Origin: an uncultured Sphingomonadales bacterium
GTDB lineage: Bacteria; Pseudomonadota; Alphaproteobacteria; Sphingomonadales; Sphingomonadaceae
Reading direction: 5' to 3'
Length of the DNA stretch: 64,000 nt
Assembly: GCA_937898525.1 (NCBI GenBank)
Contig: CALCBC010000066.1
Coordinates: 1-64,000, forward strand
Shown here piece by piece: positions 24,941 through 33,544 of the stretch. Position 1 is the first letter of the stretch. Each line of letters opens with the position of its first letter. Below the pieces are notes generated by a model. The model was given only the letters and a program-made list of their open reading frames with translations. It was not told the DNA's origin and made no database searches. Made by a program: the position numbers and the translations under genes.

Positions 24941-26092
24941 TTGCCGAGTTCAGTCACGAAGGTGGTCCTGATTGCGGCGGCGGTCGGCCTCGCCGCGCCT
25001 GCCGCGGCAGCGGATGCGGTGCGCGAGCAGGCCGGGCGGCTCGCCGACGGCAGCCCGATCGAGGCGGTCACGCTGAGCAACGCGCGCGGTATCGAGGCGC
25101 GGGTGATCACGTACGGCGCCACGCTGCAGTCGCTCGTCGCGCCGGACCGCAACGGCGTCCGGGCCGAAGTGACGCTCGGCTTCGACACAGCCGAGGAATA
25201 CGAGAGCAAGCCGAGCTATTACGGCGTCACGGTCGGCCGTTATGCCAACCGGATTGCGGGCGGTCGGTTCACGCTCGACGGGACGGTTTACCAGCTGCCG
25301 CAGAACAACAACGGCAACTCGCTTCACGGCGGAACCGAAGGGTTCGACAAGCGCAACTGGCGGATCGTCTCGGTCTCGAGCGGGCCGACCGCGAGCGTGG
25401 TGATGGCGCTGACCAGCCCGGACGGCGACCAGGGGTATCCCGGCAAGCTCGAGGTCACCGTCACCTATTCGCTCGACGACGGCGGCGACCTGACGATCGC
25501 CTTCGATGCGGCGACCGACAAGCCGACGGTGGTCAACCTGACCAACCACGCGCTGTTCAACCTCGCCGGCGACGGCGCGCCCGAGGGGACCTCGCGTCAC
25601 ATGCTGACGATCCCGGCCAGCGCCTACACGCCGGTAAGCGAGACGCTGATCCCGACCGGGGAGCTGCGTCCTGTCGCGGGCACCGTGTTCGACTTTCGCA
25701 CCCCGAGGCTGATCGCGCTCGGGCTGCGCGACGGCCGCGACCAGCAGATCGTCTACGGTCGCGGGTACGATCATAACTTCGCGCTCGACAAGGGCCAGAC
25801 GGCCGAGCCGCAGCTGGCCGCGCGCCTGGAGGACCCCGTTTCAGGGCGCGTGCTCGAAGTCCTGAGCACCGAACCCGGGCTCCAGTTCTACACTGGCAAC
25901 TTCCTCGATGGCACCTCGGCCGGGCGCAGCGGGCGGATGTACCGCATGGGCGACGGCATCGCGCTCGAACCGCAGAAGTTTCCCGATGCCCCGAACCAGC
26001 CGGGCTTCGCCTCGGCGCGCGTCGACCCCGGCAAGCCCTATCGGCACGTGATGATCTATCGCCTGTCGACCTCGCCCGAACCCGCCAACTGA
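24941..26092 (+). CDS. galM: periplasmic aldose 1-epimerase
   Basis: A 383-residue mutarotase interconverting alpha and beta anomers of aldoses. It has a signal peptide (LIAAAVGLAAPAAAA), unlike cytoplasmic GalM. Visible motifs are VGRYANRIAGGRF, NSLHGGTEGFDKRNW (catalytic-side His), TNHALFNLAG (second His) and ALEPQKFPDAPNQPGF with the catalytic Glu. The TTG start is supported by GGGGGAGG 7 bases upstream and by the signal peptide. It opens the rightward operon with GH51 (22 bp apart), and would equilibrate arabinose or galactose anomers released in the periplasm. Confidence 0.9.
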   Translation: MPSSVTKVVLIAAAVGLAAPAAAADAVREQAGRLADGSPIEAVTLSNARGIEARVITYGATLQSLVAPDRNGVRAEVTLGFDTAEEYESKPSYYGVTVGRYANRIAGGRFTLDGTVYQLPQNNNGNSLHGGTEGFDKRNWRIVSVSSGPTASVVMALTSPDGDQGYPGKLEVTVTYSLDDGGDLTIAFDAATDKPTVVNLTNHALFNLAGDGAPEGTSRHMLTIPASAYTPVSETLIPTGELRPVAGTVFDFRTPRLIALGLRDGRDQQIVYGRGYDHNFALDKGQTAEPQLAARLEDPVSGRVLEVLSTEPGLQFYTGNFLDGTSAGRSGRMYRMGDGIALEPQKFPDAPNQPGFASARVDPGKPYRHVMIYRLSTSPEPAN

Positions 26093-26114
26093 CATGCTCG
26101 CAAAGGACACCATC

Positions 26115-27695
26115 ATGCGTTCGAGACTGCTGGCCGGCGTCGTAGCGGCCCTGACATCCGTTGCGGTCCCGGCGGCCGCGCAGGACGCAACGACGACGGT
26201 GACGATCGATGCGGGAAAGACCGGCCCGAAGATCGCCCGCGACATCTTCGGCCAGTTCGCCGAGCATCTCGGTACCGGGATCTACGGCGGCGTGTGGGTC
26301 GGCGAGGATTCGGAAATCCCCAATGTCCGCGGCATTCGCAGCGACGTCGTCGCCGCGTTGCGCGAGATCCGCGTGCCAAACGTGCGCTGGCCCGGCGGGT
26401 GCTTCGCCGACGAGTACCACTGGCGCGACGGGATCGGCGATCGCGCGCAGCGCGGCGTGAGCATCAACTGGAACTGGGGCGAGGCGATCGAGGACAACGC
26501 GTTCGGCACGCACGAGTTCTTCGACTTCGTCGAGCAGATCGGCTCCGAAGCCTACGTCTCGATCAACGTCGGTTCGGGGACGATCGAGGAAGCGTCCGAC
26601 TGGATCGCCTACATCACCGCCGACGAGCGCACTTCCGCCGGCCGCGAACGCGCGGCCAATGGCCGCCAGGAGCCGTGGAAGGTCAGGTACCTCGGCATCG
26701 GCAACGAGACCTGGGGCTGTGGCGGCAACATGCGGCCGGAACACTACACCGACCTGCTCCGGCGTTACGCCCGCTTCGTGCGCAGCTTCCACCCCGAGCA
26801 GCAGGCCGCGCCGAACACGATGCAGCGCGTAGCCGTCGGTCCGAGCGACGGCGACCCCACCTACACCGAAGGGGTGATGAAGGCGTGGAGCGAGAGAGAC
26901 TGGAGCTGGGACATGGAAGGCCTGTCGCTCCACTCCTATACCGTGGTTCGCTGGCCGCCCGCCTACGACAGCTTGAATTTCGGGACGCGCGAATACGCCG
27001 AGATCGTCGAGGCCACGCTGCGCATGGATGACCACATCCGCACGCACACCGCGATCATGGACAAGTACGATCCCGAGAAGAAGGTCGGGCTGTTTGTCGA
27101 TGAGTGGGGCGTGTGGCTGGCGGAGCTCCCGGGCACGCAGGAGGGTTTCCTGCAGCAGCAGAATTCGCTGCGCGACGCGATCGTCGCAGCGCTCAACTTC
27201 AACATCTTCGCGCGCCATGCCGATCGCGTGCGCGGCGCCAATATCGCCCAGATGGTCAACGTGCTGCAGGCGATGATCCTGACCGACGGGCCGAAGATGG
27301 TGCTGACGCCGACCTACCATGTGCACAAGATGTACCTGCCGTTCCAGGATGCGACGCTTGTGCCGGTCACGTTCGATGCGGGGGAATACCGCGAGGGCGA
27401 CCTGGTCCTGCCGCGCGTCGACGCGGTCGCGGTGCGCGCCACCGACGGCAGGCTGTGGCTGGCGCTGGTGAACCTCGATCCGGACCGGCCGGCGGACATG
27501 CGGGTCGAGATTTCGGGCGTCAGCCCCCGGGCGGCCGCGGGTACGGTGCTGACCGCGCCCGCGGTCAACTCGGTCAACACCTTCGAGGCGCCGGATACCG
27601 TAACGCCGCGGCCGATTTCGGGGCGTGTGGCGGGGCGCGCGGTCACACTGCAGCTGCCCTCCAAGGCCGTGGCGATGATCGCGATCGAGGAGTAG
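26115..27695 (+). CDS. alpha-L-arabinofuranosidase, GH51
   Basis: A 526-residue GH51 enzyme with a signal peptide (residues 1-23, ending AAAQ). RDIFGQFAEHLGTGIYGGVWVG opens the catalytic barrel, VRWPGGCFADEYHW is conserved, LGIGNETWGCGG has the acid/base Glu198, and LFVDEWGVW has the nucleophile Glu330. A C-terminal beta-sandwich follows. It releases terminal arabinofuranose from arabinan or arabinoxylan; a periplasmic site is implied by the signal. ATG 26115 follows AAAGGA; an ATG at 26094 would displace the signal. Confidence 0.95.
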   Translation: MRSRLLAGVVAALTSVAVPAAAQDATTTVTIDAGKTGPKIARDIFGQFAEHLGTGIYGGVWVGEDSEIPNVRGIRSDVVAALREIRVPNVRWPGGCFADEYHWRDGIGDRAQRGVSINWNWGEAIEDNAFGTHEFFDFVEQIGSEAYVSINVGSGTIEEASDWIAYITADERTSAGRERAANGRQEPWKVRYLGIGNETWGCGGNMRPEHYTDLLRRYARFVRSFHPEQQAAPNTMQRVAVGPSDGDPTYTEGVMKAWSERDWSWDMEGLSLHSYTVVRWPPAYDSLNFGTREYAEIVEATLRMDDHIRTHTAIMDKYDPEKKVGLFVDEWGVWLAELPGTQEGFLQQQNSLRDAIVAALNFNIFARHADRVRGANIAQMVNVLQAMILTDGPKMVLTPTYHVHKMYLPFQDATLVPVTFDAGEYREGDLVLPRVDAVAVRATDGRLWLALVNLDPDRPADMRVEISGVSPRAAAGTVLTAPAVNSVNTFEAPDTVTPRPISGRVAGRAVTLQLPSKAVAMIAIEE

Positions 27696-27708
27696 CCCGC
27701 CGCTCCCG

Positions 27709-28638
27709 TCAGTCGTGGAACGGATCGGTTTGGACGATCCGTCCGCGCCTGAGGGCGTCGGCGACGAGTTTGAGCGGGGCGATATCCAGCTCGCTCGTAC
27801 CGGAGCGGATCAGCGCGGCGAACCGGCCGTAGAGCGTCGGATACTCGGCATCGCGGGCTTCGTGCACGCCGTCGGGCAATTTCAGCGCTGCGCCGCCGCG
27901 CGAGAGGACAAGCGTTCCGGCGTCGGTCTCGACCTCGATGTCCCAGGTCTGCGGACCTGTCTGGCGGAAGTCGAAGTCGGCCGTGATCGGGGCCCCGGCC
28001 GCGCTCAGAGCGAGCCGCGCGGCAATGGGAGCCTCGCAATTGGCGGGGAACTCGAGCTCCGCATCGGTCAGTTCCACGGGGCTCGGCAGGATTCGGGTTG
28101 CAATCGACAGCGCGTTGATTCCCGGATCGAACACCCCGAACCCGCCGGCCCGCCAGATCCAGGCCTGGCCCGGATGCCAGACGCGAACGTCCTCGCGCCA
28201 GGTGATCCTCGCGCCGAGAATTCGCTTCCCAGCCAGCCACTCGCGCGCAGGTTCGACCCCGGCGGCGAAGCGCGAGTGCCAGGCAGCGAAGATCGTCAGC
28301 CCTGCTTCGGTCGCCTTGCCGGCGAGCGAAACCGCCTCGGCCACGGTCGCTGCCGGCGGCTTCTCGAGCAGGACGTGAAGCCCGCTGTCCAGCGCCTCCA
28401 TGGCCAGCCGGTGGCGCACCTGCGGTGGCGTGCATACCGACACCGCATCGAGCGCGACGCCTGCGGCCAGGCACTCCTGCAGGGTCGCGAAGCTCGGTAC
28501 TCCCTCGGCGACCTCACCATAAGGGCAGACGGTTGCGGCGACCTCGAACGCGGGGTCCGCCCGCAGCGCCGGCAGGTGCTGGTCGCGGGCGATCTTGCCG
28601 AGGCCGATGATCGCGAGACGGATTGGCTCGATGCTCAC
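27709..28638 (-). CDS. Gfo/Idh/MocA oxidoreductase, L-arabinose/D-galactose 1-dehydrogenase-like
   Basis: A 309-residue NAD(P)-dependent dehydrogenase. The N-terminal Rossmann fold has LAIIGLGKIARDQHLPAL, the catalytic-site lysine is in LLEKPPAA, and the distinctive block WREDVRVWHPGQAWIWR ... VFDPGINALSIATRILP matches what I recall of L-arabinose 1-dehydrogenase of Azospirillum (also 309 residues) and D-galactose 1-dehydrogenase. It would oxidise the sugar to its lactone, the first step of a non-phosphorylating pathway. It is convergent with GH51 (13 bp apart). No lactonase or sugar-acid dehydratase is in the window, so the rest of the pathway must be elsewhere. Confidence 0.82.
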   Translation of the reverse strand: MSIEPIRLAIIGLGKIARDQHLPALRADPAFEVAATVCPYGEVAEGVPSFATLQECLAAGVALDAVSVCTPPQVRHRLAMEALDSGLHVLLEKPPAATVAEAVSLAGKATEAGLTIFAAWHSRFAAGVEPAREWLAGKRILGARITWREDVRVWHPGQAWIWRAGGFGVFDPGINALSIATRILPSPVELTDAELEFPANCEAPIAARLALSAAGAPITADFDFRQTGPQTWDIEVETDAGTLVLSRGGAALKLPDGVHEARDAEYPTLYGRFAALIRSGTSELDIAPLKLVADALRRGRIVQTDPFHD

Positions 28639-28753
28639 AGCGGGCGGGGTTGGTGGTGTGTGGAGGTCACGCTGCCAGGAGCGTCGGCGGCGCGGTGTGG
28701 CGACAGGTTGGGCATCGGGACCTTTCGAGCAGGAGGCGCTTCAGGCTTTGCGG

Positions 28754-28770
28754 AATTAGTCCGACATAAT
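28754..28770. promoter_or_regulatory. candidate GntR/FadR-type operator
   Basis: AATTAGTCCGACATAAT lies in the 194-bp gap between the divergent dehydrogenase and GntR genes. It has the GT-N3-AC core (GTCCGAC, itself a palindrome) of FadR-subfamily sites in an AT-rich flank that stands out from the GC-rich surroundings. The rest of this gap shows nothing I can name. Confidence 0.4.
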
Positions 28771-28832
28771 ATGCAAGGCAAACGGCGATCTTGCCGGACT
28801 GCTGTCGGGCACTTGCGCGCCCGGGGAGACTC

Positions 28833-29591
28833 TTGCCGTTGACCACCCAGGAACCGATCGGACCGCACGAGGAAGGCGGGCGCCGTGGCGAGCGGAGCAC
28901 CGGGCGCCGGTTGCGCGGCGCGATTGCGCACTATCTCGGTTCGGCGATCGTCAGCGGCGCGATCAAGCCGGGCGAGCGGCTGACGACCGAGGTTGCCAAT
29001 GCCGAAGCGCTCGACGTCTCGCGCACGGCTTATCGCGAGGCGGTGCGCGAACTGACCGGCAAGGGGCTCGTCGAAAGCCGGACCAAGGCCGGCACGCGGG
29101 TGTTGCCGCGCAAGCGCTGGAACCTGCTCGACCCCGAGGTGCTGGCGTGGGCCTTCTCGGGCGAACCCGATCCGACCTTCGTTCGCAACCTGTTCGAGTT
29201 GCGCGTGATCGTCGAACCGGCGGCGGCGCGGCTTGCGGCGGAACGGCGCGACAAGGACGACATCAGGGAAATGCGCAGCGCACTTGCGAGGATGCGCCGC
29301 CATACGCTGGCGACGGAAGCGGGCAGATTGGCGGACCGCGCGTTTCACGACGCGGTCTTGCAGGCGACGCACAACGATGTGCTCATCACCCTGTCCGCGA
29401 GCATCGGTGCCGCGGTCAACTGGACCACGCAGTTCAAGCAGCGAACCCGCGCCCTGCCGAGGGACCCGGTTCCCGATCACGCCCGCGTCGCCGATGCCAT
29501 CGCTGCCGGCGATCCCGACGCGGCCGAGCGGGCCATGCGCGCGCTTATCGACATGGCTCTCGACGACACGCGGCACGCCATGGGCGACTAG
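28833..29591 (+). CDS. GntR-family (FadR subfamily) regulator
   Basis: A 252-residue regulator: an N-terminal winged helix (IVSGAIKPGERLTTEVANAE, then VSRTAYREAVRELTGKGLVE and the wing KAGTRVLPR) and a helical FCD ligand-binding domain. The latter has the FELRVIVEPAAARLAAERR segment and metal-site histidines in RAFHDAVLQATHND and VPDHARVADAI. TTG 28833 is chosen for GGGGAG four bases upstream; TTG 28839 is an alternative. FadR-type regulators with an FCD domain bind sugar acids or other carboxylates, consistent with sensing an oxidation product made by the divergent dehydrogenase. Confidence 0.86.
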   Translation: MPLTTQEPIGPHEEGGRRGERSTGRRLRGAIAHYLGSAIVSGAIKPGERLTTEVANAEALDVSRTAYREAVRELTGKGLVESRTKAGTRVLPRKRWNLLDPEVLAWAFSGEPDPTFVRNLFELRVIVEPAAARLAAERRDKDDIREMRSALARMRRHTLATEAGRLADRAFHDAVLQATHNDVLITLSASIGAAVNWTTQFKQRTRALPRDPVPDHARVADAIAAGDPDAAERAMRALIDMALDDTRHAMGD

Positions 29592-29666
29592 GCGGCCGCC
29601 TCACCGGTGGAACCACGGCATCAATGGCCCGTTTGAGCGACCATTACGAGAACAGGAGAGGTCGCG

Positions 29667-29945
29667 ATGGCCGAAGAACGCATCACCCAGGTCGAGACGC
29701 CGTCGGGCGATACCCACACCCACACCACGGTCGTCAGCGACCGCCCGCGATCGGGTGGCGCGACCTGGCTGATCGTGATCCTGCTGGTGATCCTCGCGGC
29801 GGTGGCGGTGTTCTACCTCTCGGGGATGAACAACTCCGAAGTGGCGAAGGACAACGCGATCGCCGACGCGGCTCGGGAAGTCGGCACGGCAGCTGGCCAG
29901 GCGGGCGACGCGGTGCAGGATGCGGCCGACGCCGTAACCGATTGA
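29667..29945 (+). CDS. small single-pass membrane protein
   Basis: A 92-residue protein: a polar N-terminus rich in threonine and histidine (SGDTHTHTTVV), one hydrophobic segment (ATWLIVILLVILAAVAVFYL) and an Ala/Asp-rich amphipathic C-terminus (REVGTAAGQAGDAVQDAADA) that looks helical. CAGGAGAGG lies just before the ATG. There is no signal peptidase site, so it is probably anchored with the acidic helix outside. Function unknown. Confidence 0.65.
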   Translation: MAEERITQVETPSGDTHTHTTVVSDRPRSGGATWLIVILLVILAAVAVFYLSGMNNSEVAKDNAIADAAREVGTAAGQAGDAVQDAADAVTD

Positions 29946-30050
29946 GTTGGCGCCTCATTCTCCGCGAACTGTAAAGTTTACCGACGCTTCATTTCTCGGC
30001 GCTAACCACGCTGTGTCCAGCCCTGGGGGCGGATGCGGCCGGTTGGAGCC

Positions 30051-31436
30051 ATGGTTCGTCTCTTCAAGCACTACGTACCGCACGCGGTCCTGCTGCTCGG
30101 CCTGATCGATTGCGTCCTGCTGTTCGTTGCTGGCGACCTAGCCTGGTCGCTGCGCGCAGCGCAGGTCGACATGGATCCGGGGCCGCTCGCCACGCGTCTG
30201 GCGCCGCTGGGCGGCTTTGCCGCGGTCGTGCTCGCGGCGATGATCGCGGTCGGCGTCTACCGGAGCGAGGCGTTGCGTTCGTTGCGTTTCGCCTGCGCCC
30301 GGCTGCTCGTCGCGGTGAGCCTTGCGATCATCGCGCTCGCCTTCCTCGATTTCGTCTTGCCCGGAAGCACCTTCTGGCGCTCGACCCTGCTCTACGCAAT
30401 GGGTCTCTCGATAGTGCTGCTGGTTGCCAACCGCGTGATCGTAGGCGGTATTCTCGGCGCCAGCGCGTTTCGCCGGCGCGTGCTGGTGCTGGGCGCCGGT
30501 CCGCGTGCGCTCAGGCTCAAGGAGCTCAGCGAGAAGCCCGGTAGCGGCTTCGTGATCGTCGGGTACATCGGCATGAACGAGAGCGCCATCGCTGTCGAAG
30601 AGGCGATTCCGCGCTCGGCGATCCACGACCTCTCGCGCTTCGTCGCCAACCTGGGCGCCAGCGAAGTCGTCCTCGCGCTCGAGGAGCGACGCAACGCGCT
30701 GCCGCTGAAGGACCTGTTGCGCATCAAGACCGCCGGCGTTCACGTCAACGACTTCTCGAGCTTCATGGAGCGCGAGACCGGCCGGGTCGATCTCGACACG
30801 CTCAATCCGAGCTGGCTGATCTTTTCCGACGGGTTCTCGTCGGGCCGCGCGCTCTCGAGCGTCGCCAAGCGGCTGTTCGACATTGCCGCGAGTGGCCTTC
30901 TGCTGCTGGTGAGTTTCCCGATCATCGCGCTGTTCGCGCTGCTGGTTAAGCTCGACAGCCGCGGCCCGGCGTTCTTTCGTCAGGAGCGTATCGGGCTCTA
31001 CGGTCAGCCGTTCACACTGCTCAAGCTGCGCTCGATGCGCGTCGACGCCGAGGCAGGCGGCGCGAAGTGGGCGGAACGCGACGATCCCCGCGTGACCCGC
31101 GTAGGCAAGATCATCCGCAAGCTGCGGATCGACGAGCTGCCGCAGGTCTGGACGGTGCTCAAGGGCGAGATGAGCTTCGTTGGGCCGCGCCCGGAAGTGC
31201 CCGCCTTCGTCGAGGATCTCGAGGACAAGCTGCCGTTCTATGCCGAGCGGCACATGGTCAAACCGGGCATCACCGGCTGGGCCCAGATCAACTATCCGTA
31301 CGGCGCTTCGATCGAGGATGCCCGCCGCAAGCTCGAGTACGATCTCTACTACGCCAAGAATTACACGCCGTTCCTCGACCTGCTGATCCTGTTGCAGACG
31401 CTCAGGGTCATCCTCTGGCCGGAGGGGGCGCGATGA
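30051..31436 (+). CDS. exosortase-A-associated sugar transferase (TIGR03013-like)
   Basis: A 461-residue membrane glycosyltransferase that would load the first sugar phosphate onto undecaprenyl phosphate for exopolysaccharide made alongside the PEP-CTERM/XrtA system. It has four N-terminal membrane segments, a Rossmann-like middle ([16 protein letters not shown]), a fifth segment ([17 protein letters not shown]) and the catalytic domain with [44 protein letters not shown] and [12 protein letters not shown] 30051 gives [17 protein letters not shown], the usual family start; ATG 30033 adds six residues. Its stop overlaps the prsK ATG. Confidence 0.9.
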   Translation: MVRLFKHYVPHAVLLLGLIDCVLLFVAGDLAWSLRAAQVDMDPGPLATRLAPLGGFAAVVLAAMIAVGVYRSEALRSLRFACARLLVAVSLAIIALAFLDFVLPGSTFWRSTLLYAMGLSIVLLVANRVIVGGILGASAFRRRVLVLGAGPRALRLKELSEKPGSGFVIVGYIGMNESAIAVEEAIPRSAIHDLSRFVANLGASEVVLALEERRNALPLKDLLRIKTAGVHVNDFSSFMERETGRVDLDTLNPSWLIFSDGFSSGRALSSVAKRLFDIAASGLLLLVSFPIIALFALLVKLDSRGPAFFRQERIGLYGQPFTLLKLRSMRVDAEAGGAKWAERDDPRVTRVGKIIRKLRIDELPQVWTVLKGEMSFVGPRPEVPAFVEDLEDKLPFYAERHMVKPGITGWAQINYPYGASIEDARRKLEYDLYYAKNYTPFLDLLILLQTLRVILWPEGAR

Positions 31437-33544
31437 TCGAAGCGCTGGGATCGTTCACCGTGCAGCTCAGCTACCTGCTGTGTGCCGCTTTCGCGCTGGC
31501 TCTCTCGGGCTGGTCGCTGGCGAGGCGGCGCGAACGCGGCCCTGCGGTCTCTGCCGAGGCCGGAGCGCTTGCGCTGACGGCCGGCTGGGCGTTCGCCTTC
31601 GCGACGCTCGGCGATTCGGCATCGGTGACCTCGGCGCTGCTGAGCCTGACGCACCTCGCCTGGCTGTGGACGCTTTACCGTCTGTTTGCGCACGACGACC
31701 GCGACAAGAGCCTGGCCCCGATCCGCCCGGTCGTGTTCGCGCTCGGGTTCGTCGAGCTCATGCAGCTCGTATTGCTGGCGGTCGTGCAGCAGTATGCGGG
31801 TTCGCCGGAGGCGCAGCAGGCGATTGCCGGGTTCGCCGTGATCTTCCGCCTGCTGTTCTGTATCGGCGCGCTGGTTCTGGTGCACAACCTCTATGCCGGC
31901 GCCGGGGCGGATGCACGCGAGGCGCTGCGCTGGCCGGCGGCGGCGCTCGCCACGATCTGGCTCTACGACCTGAACCTGTCGACCGTCGCCTACCTCGGCC
32001 AACAGCTTCCGCTCGACCTCGTCACGCTGCGCGGCGCCGCGATCTTCTTCGCCGTCGGGCTGCTGGCGATCGGCCTGCTGCGCCACGACGGCAACCTGCG
32101 ATTCCGCCCCTCGCGCTCGTTCGCGTTCCGCTCGGCCTCGCTGCTGATCATCGGCGCCTACCTCGCGATGATGGTCCTGCTCGCGCAGGGCCTCGCCTAT
32201 GCGGAGGGGAAGGTCGACTGGCTGGTCCAGGCGAGTGTCGTTGCGCTCGCGGCAGCCGTCGCGCTGACCGTGTGGCATTCGCGGTGGCTGCGCGGCTGGG
32301 TAAGGGTCACCCTGTCCAAGCACCTGTTCCAGCATCGCTACGACTACCGCGCCGAATGGCTGCGATTCACCGAGACGATGGGGCGCGCCGGCGCATCGGC
32401 GGCGCCGCTGCGCGAACGGATCGTCCAGGCGGCGGCCGACATCACCGACAGTCCAGGAGGGCTGCTGCTGACCCCGCGCGAGGAAGGCGGGCTCGGTCTC
32501 GGCGCGCGCTGGCAATGGCCCGGCGTCGAGGTTCCAGCCGAAGCCCTGGGCGCCCAGGGGCAGCGGTTCTTCGAGGATAGCCAGTTCATTGTCGATCTCG
32601 ACGATCTGCGTTCGGGACGGGTCGAAGGCATACCCGCGGCAGCCTGTCCGGACTGGGTGCGCGATGAGCCGTCGGCCCGGGCGATGGTGCCGCTGTTGCA
32701 CTACGAGCGCCTGGTGGGCGTGATCGTGCTGTCACGCCCACCGGTCGCCCGCCGCCTCGACTGGGAGGATTTCGACCTGTTGCGCGTGGTCAGCCGCCAG
32801 CTGGCGAGCTACCTCGCCGAGCAGGCGAGCCAGGACGCGCTCGGCGAGGCGCTCCGCTTCGACGAGTTCAACCGGCGCATCGCGTTCGTGATGCACGACA
32901 TCAAGAACCTCGCCAGCCAGCTCGCTCTGCTCTCGCGCAATGCCGAGAAGCATGCGGACAATCCGGAATTTCGCGCGGATATGCTGCTGACGCTGCGTAA
33001 CAGCGCGGAGAAGCTCCAGGCGCTGCTCGCGCGGCTCGGGCGCTACGGTTCGCCAGCCGGCGAAGCCCCGCAGCCCGTCGCCGTCGGTGACCTGCTCGCC
33101 AACATCGCCAGGCGCTACGCCCCGCAGCACGAGGTGATCGCCATTTCGCGCGATCCGTGCCGCGCGCTGGCCTATCGCGAGTCGCTGGAACAGGCCCTGG
33201 TCCACCTCGTGCAGAACGCAATCGAGGCGAGCCCGAAAGGTATGCCGGTATTCCTCGACCTGCGCGCCGAGGACGCGCAGGCCGTGATCGAGATCGTCGA
33301 CTCCGGCTCCGGGATGAGCCCGGAGTTCATTCGCACCCGGCTGTTCAAGCCGTTCCATTCGTCCAAGCCCGGCGGCTTCGGCATCGGCGCTTTCGAGGCA
33401 CGTGAACTCATCCGCGCGATGGGCGGACGGCTCGAAGTCGAATCGCGCGAGGGGCTCGGAACCCGGTTTCGCGTGATGCTGCCGCTCGCCGAAGCCGCAG
33501 ACATGATCCGTTCAATCCAGTCTCACAGGACCGAGGTGGCGTGA
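31433..33544 (+). CDS. prsK: PEP-CTERM system histidine kinase PrsK
   Basis: A 703-residue membrane sensor kinase. About the first 285 residues hold eight or so hydrophobic segments, then comes a GAF-like region (TDSPGGLLL ... MVPLLHYERLVGVIVLSRP), the phospho-acceptor His488 in FVMHDIKNLASQLALLSR, and a HATPase domain with Asn595 in HLVQNAIEAS, DSGSGMSPEF and FGIGAFEARELIRAMGG. Its start overlaps the sugar transferase stop (ATGA) and its stop overlaps the prsR ATG. It is thought to phosphorylate PrsR to switch on PEP-CTERM proteins and exopolysaccharide genes. Confidence 0.93.
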   Translation: MIEALGSFTVQLSYLLCAAFALALSGWSLARRRERGPAVSAEAGALALTAGWAFAFATLGDSASVTSALLSLTHLAWLWTLYRLFAHDDRDKSLAPIRPVVFALGFVELMQLVLLAVVQQYAGSPEAQQAIAGFAVIFRLLFCIGALVLVHNLYAGAGADAREALRWPAAALATIWLYDLNLSTVAYLGQQLPLDLVTLRGAAIFFAVGLLAIGLLRHDGNLRFRPSRSFAFRSASLLIIGAYLAMMVLLAQGLAYAEGKVDWLVQASVVALAAAVALTVWHSRWLRGWVRVTLSKHLFQHRYDYRAEWLRFTETMGRAGASAAPLRERIVQAAADITDSPGGLLLTPREEGGLGLGARWQWPGVEVPAEALGAQGQRFFEDSQFIVDLDDLRSGRVEGIPAAACPDWVRDEPSARAMVPLLHYERLVGVIVLSRPPVARRLDWEDFDLLRVVSRQLASYLAEQASQDALGEALRFDEFNRRIAFVMHDIKNLASQLALLSRNAEKHADNPEFRADMLLTLRNSAEKLQALLARLGRYGSPAGEAPQPVAVGDLLANIARRYAPQHEVIAISRDPCRALAYRESLEQALVHLVQNAIEASPKGMPVFLDLRAEDAQAVIEIVDSGSGMSPEFIRTRLFKPFHSSKPGGFGIGAFEARELIRAMGGRLEVESREGLGTRFRVMLPLAEAADMIRSIQSHRTEVA

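Noticed and set aside
25557..27326. A 589-codon minus-strand frame opposite galM and GH51
   Set aside because: Antisense to two enzymes with intact catalytic motifs; composition is that of a shadow.
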